A stretch of 64,000 nucleotides of DNA from Ctenosaura bakeri (lineage: Eukaryota > Chordata > Lepidosauria > Squamata > Iguanidae). Each line of letters begins with the position of its first letter. Position 1 is the first letter of the stretch. Where the stretch lies: contig CAOLHI010002161.1 in NCBI GenBank assembly GCA_948474755.1, positions 62,001-126,000 of the forward strand. Reading direction: 5' to 3'. Shown here one piece after another: positions 58,545-64,000 of the stretch. The notes under the pieces are model-generated. The model saw only the letters and a list, made by a program, of their open reading frames with translations, did not search any database and was not told where the DNA came from. The position numbers and the translations under genes are program-made.

Positions 58545-58745
58545 TCTAGGTTGCATCAACAGGAGCATAGTGTCCAGACTGAGTGAAGTTGTAGTGCTAC
58601 TCTATTCTGCTTTGGCCAGATCTCATGGGGCATATTCTGTCCCATTCTAGGCACCCCAATTCAAGAAGGATATTGACAAGCTGGAATGTGTCCAGAGAAG
58701 GGCAACCAAAATGATAAAATGTCTGGAAACCATGCCCTATGAAGA
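58545..58745 (+). mobile_element. CR1-type LINE ORF2 fragment
   Basis: Frames in this stretch encode GILCPILGTP, KKDIDKLECVQRRATKM and a KCLETMPYEE-like end, the same block as at 4700-5160. Confidence 0.8.
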
Positions 58746-60162
58746 GTGGTGCCCCAGCTCCCATATCTCACAGAGCTAGGTAAGGATGATTGGAGTTTTT
58801 GTCCAGCAACATCCAGAGGTCCCCAAATTTTTCATCCCTACTCAAATCCAGTGTTAATAACATCCATACAAGAAGCCACAGTGTGGTTTGTTGAATCCTG
58901 TCTTGTCATGACATGCAAATATGCCTCTGCTAACAAGCCATTGTTTGTTAAGCAGCCACAAACCACAATCCGAGCTCACAGCTTCTTGTCAGCTTAAAAA
59001 TTTTGGCTTGTAAAAACCACAGCTTCTTGGGACAGCCAAACTCACACCCAAAAAGAATGAGAGAGAAACAAAACAGAAACAGTCCAGAAATAGGGAAAAC
59101 ATCATGGTGTGTTTGCTCATTTGCTTTGCAACTTATGGCTTAAGAAAAAAAAATTATTAATGCAAACCATGGCTTATTGTGATATGAGAACACACCCATT
59201 ATCTATTCTGCAGCTCCACAGAGACTTGTAATTGAATTACAGGCGCTCTCCAAAGTATGTCTTCTTTTCTTCTTGGGCAAGAGCTTGTGTCATTAACAGC
59301 TGTGTAACAAGCAACAGGACAGTAAGAACCCTTTTGCAGAAAGCCGAATTTTTGTTCTCTAGATCCTTTGTCAGGTAGAAGAAAATTATGGCCACTCTAG
59401 ACAAAATATATCTTCTTTGCTAGCAGGGAGACAAGAGATTGGACAGAAAATCTTTCTGGAATGTTTATAGGCTTCCTTATATTGGTTGTCATTATAAACC
59501 ACTTAGTACTAAGACTTTGGAGTCTAATTAGTCTCCCCACACAATGTATGTATTTAAAAGCCGACCGATGGGAAAGGTTTTCCATACAATTATTTACACA
59601 CGGAGAGACGATTTAAAGACAGGGAACCTATTTATTATGTTAGGGGATGGTGTGCATCACACAGCACTTCATAAAGGAAAAATTAGGCATTGTCATGCAC
59701 TGTTAGAAAAAAATGCAAATATCATTTTTTCATCTCACAGAAGCATGCTCTCCCTCTCTCTCTTCCTATCAGACTTAGTGTGAATATCACTACATAGCGG
59801 GCAGATATTCACCAGGTCCTGATCTTCAAGGCATGAAAATATAGTAATTGCGATCCACTTCACCTGTTTGCATCATTGCTTATTGCATAAAGTTATGAAA
59901 TAGTGAGGTGGAAGAGGAAGGCTAAATGCCTTCACAGTCTAATGCATGATGAATTCAGTAAGTATAATTTCATACTCCTCAGATCCTCTCATCATTTTCC
60001 CAGCTGTCTTATTCTGATGGTCAGAACTAGACTAGAAATGAGAATTCTGTGGTCAATATTTTCCATAGATTGATTTTTTTTATAAGATTAAAAGCATTTT
60101 CAGAGGGAACGAATTCTGTTGTGTTTAGAAACAAGCTCAGTTATGGTTTCTAAGTTTTCTTG

Positions 60163-60615
60163 GTGTGAAAGGTGAAAAAGGGAGAAGCATGGGAGAAGAG
60201 GAGAAGGAACATGGTTGTAGCTAGGAGAAGCAAGGTCATACAAGAAAAGAGAAAGAAAGCAAGAAAGAGGAAGGGGCCAAAGGGAGAAGACTGATGTGCT
60301 TAGGAGAATTCAGGATGAGAGAGAAGAAGAAAGAGGACAAAAGAAAGGGAGGCTGAGAAGATGAGAAAGGGGTAAGGAGAAGACATTTAGCCAGGAGTTG
60401 CAATAGGGAGAAGAAAGATAACAAGAAAGAGAGAAAGAGAAAGACAGACTAGGCAAGATGGGAGAAGAGGCAAGAGTTGTAGAGGGAGATAAGGCAAGTA
60501 AGAGAAAGAGGATAAGACAGAGAGAGAAGGACAAAAGAGGGTGTTTAGTGAGGAATTGTGGTGGGTAAATGGTTGAGAAGGAGAAAGAGGAAAAGGAAGA
60601 GAGAGAACTGCAATT
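60163..60615. repeat. Long purine-rich (GA-rich) tract
   Basis: About 450 bases consist largely of GA, GGA and AAG runs on the + strand. The minus-strand frames of 62 and 119 codons (Ser/Leu/Phe-rich) are translations of the pyrimidine strand. Confidence 0.7.
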
Positions 60616-60892
60616 AAGAGTATGGATTCGGGTGCCTAAACAGACGTGACAGGGGAAAAATTGCACCATGCTTTTTGCTCATCTTACTGCAAACCATGTG
60701 CACCTCAATCAAGGAAGGAAATTGAACTGTGACCTCAACCATTTAGGTAGAGTGGGGAAGAGGGGGATCTTCAACCATTTAGGTCAGGGTGAGAAAGGTG
60801 AGGAAGTTAGTAAGCTAGGAAAAGCCACAAAACAGCTATCCTGAGATACCACATTCAGGAACTGCCAGCAACACCTGAAGGACCAGTGACTG

Positions 60893-61051
60893 CTGAGGCA
60901 GCTGCCCCCTCCTCTCGGCCCTGCTGAGTTAATTTCACTTTGAACCCTGCACCAGTGGAAGTCAGCTGAGGAGGAGGAGGAGGAGGAAAAATGAGAAGAG
61001 AGAGAAACTGGGGAAAGCTGCTGAAGAAGTGGAATGACAAATCGGGACAGC
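60893..61051 (+). repeat. Unclassified dispersed repeat, copy 4 of 4 (partial)
   Basis: CTGAGTTAATTTCACTTTG, GAGAGAGAAACTGGGGAAAG and AAATCGGGACAGCTG align with the 3' half of copy 3, with an added GGA run at about 60971-60989. Confidence 0.55.
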
Positions 61052-61774
61052 TGATGGGTGTGCAAGAGTAGTCACATTATGTTGGCACATGAAGCAGAAA
61101 ACCCCACAAGCATCTCTTCCTGTTCCTGGCAGGAAATGTGTAGTAATAGCAAAATAAATTAGCCACAATTTGTTGTCCTTCCATGACATCCAAAATCTGG
61201 TGCCTGAGGCAGCCATTTTGCTGTGCCTAAGGACAGGAAAAGCCCTGGCGTTGGGTGACCACTGAGTTCTATACTGTGAAGGGCATAGCATATCTATACA
61301 TTTTTCTGTGCAATTTTATGACTCTCTCCCACTTATGTTTCAATATTTCCTATGAAAGAAACAAAAATGGACTTCAGCTTATCATTTCTTGCCAACTGTT
61401 CTTTCAATATTTTTAAAAATCTAAGTGTAAATTGACCAGCTCTGGGAACAGTAAATATAATTTTTACTAAAACACAAACAGGAATCACGAGGCAAAAAGC
61501 ATCCATTCATCATATAGGAAAAGCTTTTCCTTCTTAGCTGGCAAACATCAATTTTAAAAAAGCCTCCTCAGACAAAAATTACATTTCTGTCATACTGTTG
61601 TTTCTATCAGTTTAAGGTCATGACATTTATACTCCATTCCCCATTAACATTTTACATTCAGTGCCAGCCAGATTAACTTCACTTTGTGCAATCAGTCTAT
61701 TCCTATGACCTTGCCCTGGTCTTTCTGCTTCTTGACCCAACAAGATCTTGTATGATTATTTCAAGTTTAGTTGC

Positions 61775-61778
<4 letters not shown>

Positions 61779-61821
<43 letters not shown>
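61779..61821. repeat. (AG)n microsatellite
   Basis: Twenty-one uninterrupted AG units. Confidence 0.92.
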
Positions 61822-61824
<3 letters not shown>

Positions 61825-62239
61825 GATATAGAAACAAAGAATAATTTTGACCTTGAAGGAAAAAGAAACAAACACACCAGTCGTAAACACCTACCCCGAA
61901 ATATGTATTCCAAAGTGTGATCAGCTCTTTCAAAGTGCTAGGATATTGTTTTTATTGATTTATTTACCACACCATTCTTCAAAAGGTAAAGATGTGTATT
62001 TCATGCAAATGCAGCAAAAATGCAGAATTTGATATCACATCCAGGATTTCACAAAGCAGAAAGTAGACATTAAAGTTAATTTCTAGCCCATATTGTCCTG
62101 TCTGCTGGAAATTCAGCTTGCCAACCAGCTAGTATTTTTACTAGTCTGACCAGTAAAGCCACATCCTGCCAAATCTGTCATCTAATTGGGAGCGTCTTGA
62201 AAAGGCAACCAAAAAAAAAGAAAAAAAAAGAAATCTTAG

Positions 62240-63900
62240 TTATTTAATTTAATTGTATTTCATTGCTGTGGCAACAGAAGGAGTATTTTAAGAGTTTCTA
62301 CCTCATGAGGAAAATGTGCGACTCAAGAAAATGGACAAGAGCTGGCCAAGCAGAACTGAATGGCAGATTCACTATAAGCTAAGTAGCATTTGTGTGTCCC
62401 GAGAAGGCTTTGACGTGTGAGCAGGAAAAAAACCACACAAATCCTATCTGAGAGAAGTCTGCAGAATGATTTTCACCCTCAAGCAATCGTGCCTCCATAG
62501 GGATGGTTGCCTCATGGTTCAAGGCCAGTGGCCATAATGCATTATGTAATCTGCATAGGGCCCTTCAATTCTCATATCCCATTACAAGAACCTACCACTC
62601 TCCCCTCCATCTCCTCCTCGGCACAAAAGCTACGAGAAAATCAGAGTACGTGGTTCGTGGCCATCTGAAGGAAAGTGGGGGATGGGCTTGGCATTTTGGC
62701 CTATATAAAGCCCTTCCAAATTACTCCCGGGTCCATCTCTTGGCAGAGCATAATGGCAGGAAGCCATAATATATTAAAACAGTAGATTAAAACAAACAAG
62801 AGCCTTTTGGATCAGATTACACATCACTTTCCTCACATCTGACAACAGCCGAAATCAGAGGCAGTAAAAGACAATCGTAGGCCATAATGGTCTAATAACT
62901 CTGTGCTAAAAGTACTTGTGGGAGTAAACCGCTACTAGCTCAGCATAGCCTTCAGGATACATCGCCAGCCTTAAAATCCACAGCGGTATACTCAAGAACA
63001 TTACTGCATAAGTGCTCGTTTAAGACTTCCTGCACAAGGCAGCATGCTCACTTAAGAAACGTAATTAGGCCTCAATTGTGGGTGATGTTCACACATTGTG
63101 GATCATCCTTAAAAATGACAGGGGAGGGACAGGGAGGGAAGGGGGGTGAATGACCTACAGCACTCTGAGAGGGACATTATGCTTCTCCTTCCATTATGTT
63201 TCCATGTGGGAAAATTACCACTTTAGCACAAGAGCGCCTTTTTGCTTGCGCGAGAGCAACTGATGACAAGAAAAAAGGCCACTTCTCACGCATCTGTGTG
63301 TGTGTGTGTGTTACCTACATAGACAATTTTAAAAGGTGGGCATCCTCCGGCAATCCTTTTCTGTCTCTGTTTCCAGCTGAGTTCTGCTTGCCGAGAAACA
63401 GAGACGAATAGATTGGTCATCCTTTGTGGGGGAGGGTCCACAGCTTGACGATACAAGGCAGCCCTGTGTGCCTTTCAGAGAAAAGGCTCCCAACCAAAGC
63501 TGCAGGGCAATCCAAGCAAACAATGGCTGAACCTGTCATTGTTGGTTTTGTTTGGCTTCCTATTTTCCTTTCCCCTGTCTTCACAGATTTTTTTTTTTTA
63601 AAATCCCCATTCCACACCAGAAAGCACTTTTAAAAGTGAAAATACATACAGATTTTCATGCACTTTTCTCCTAAGAGATGCATTTTTGTACACAGTGTGG
63701 CTTCATATATACATACTTTTGCAAACAATTTCCCTTAATTTACATGGTTTAACTTGATTTTATTTGCACATTCTGTTGAGATTCTATGATAGGACAGGAT
63801 GTAATTTAATAGTGACCATACTATAATGCATTTTTGTACTTTATTTGCACTGCTACTTGCAATTTTATGAGATCTATTTCTTAATGTGCACCTTAATAAA
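62240..63900. promoter_or_regulatory. Candidate conserved non-coding region
   Basis: About 1.6 kb without recognisable transposon sequence and with few low-complexity runs (a GT run at 63298-63311 and T-runs aside). It is rich in homeodomain-type cores, for example GTAATTAGGCC near 63061, CCATAATGG near 62882 and CATAATGCATTATG near 62532, and has a SOX-like CATTGTGG near 63096. This texture is typical of vertebrate conserved enhancers near developmental genes. The call is inference from composition only. Confidence 0.3.
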
Positions 63901-64000
63901 ATGGAAATTGCATCACAACAATGGAGAAAGGATAAATATCACTCTCACAGCCTTGAAAAAAAAATTACCTTTTTTGACTATAGTTTCCACCATCCCCTGT

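Larger units (their letters stand above)
44150..64000. other. Intergenic DNA downstream of ONECUT2
   Basis: No exon of a second gene is recognisable. In mammals the next gene is FECH, on the opposite strand; none of its coding sequence is seen here. Beyond the listed repeats, nothing can be called in about 44150-46550, 47165-48120, 49870-51175, 51700-52480, 53222-54425, 55105-55590, 56700-57240, 57610-58540 and 58750-60160. The short frames in these intervals lack motifs. Confidence 0.7.

Noticed and set aside
60236..60669. Ser/Leu/Phe-rich minus-strand frames
   Set aside because: They are translation of the pyrimidine strand of a low-complexity tract.
44150..64000. Search for FECH exons expected downstream on the minus strand
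   Set aside because: None of the minus-strand frames resembles ferrochelatase. The distance in mammals is larger than the interval available here.
1..64000. CRISPR arrays, operons, phage or bacterial mobile systems
   Set aside because: There is no regularly spaced direct repeat array and no dense coding. The sequence is vertebrate nuclear DNA.

Overview
The window looks like squamate reptile DNA, most likely an iguanian-type lizard. This is inferred from the mix of relics: L1-type LINEs like those of Anolis, CR1 and L2 LINEs, an RTE/BovB fragment, tRNA-headed and 5S-headed SINEs ending in short ACA/CAA repeats, Tigger and hAT DNA transposons, and many short palindromic MITEs. There are no bacterial features. 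Only one coding segment can be supported.

That segment is the last coding exon of ONECUT2, on the + strand at 27797-28083. It encodes the ONECUT homeodomain and the C-terminal tail. Positions 1-27796 are the 3' part of the large intron preceding it; the CUT-domain exon is not in the window. From 28084 the sequence runs into an exceptionally long 3' UTR. Three AATAAA hexamers at 43966, 44105 and 44141 suggest it ends near 44.0-44.2 kb, a UTR of about 16 kb. The UTR is AT-rich and carries six 8-mer matches to the miR-9 seed in two clusters, one let-7 8-mer, a four-copy 44-bp minisatellite, and one inserted MITE that would fold into a long hairpin.

The intron is a dense transposon patchwork. 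It holds Tigger elements (896, 1748-2075, 3555-4046, 12791-13217), a hAT element with a nested SINE (9468-10043), a nest of MITE within MITE within L2 (about 10600-12300), two L1 3' fragments (one with a 16-bp target duplication, 17674-19092), a minus-strand solo LTR (24210-25175), CR1 3' ends, and two GC-rich MITEs with perfect 3-bp target duplications. A 180-codon minus-strand open frame at 21506-22048 is not identified.

Downstream of ONECUT2 (44.2-64 kb) no exon is recognisable. This interval holds SINEs, a BovB-like relic whose 3' tail matches the SINE tails, L2 and CR1 3' ends, more MITEs, microsatellites and a long purine tract. A repeat-poor stretch at about 62.2-63.9 kb looks like a candidate conserved regulatory element. 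Most of the annotation is therefore one transcription-factor terminal exon, its regulatory 3' UTR, and a layered record of transposition around it.
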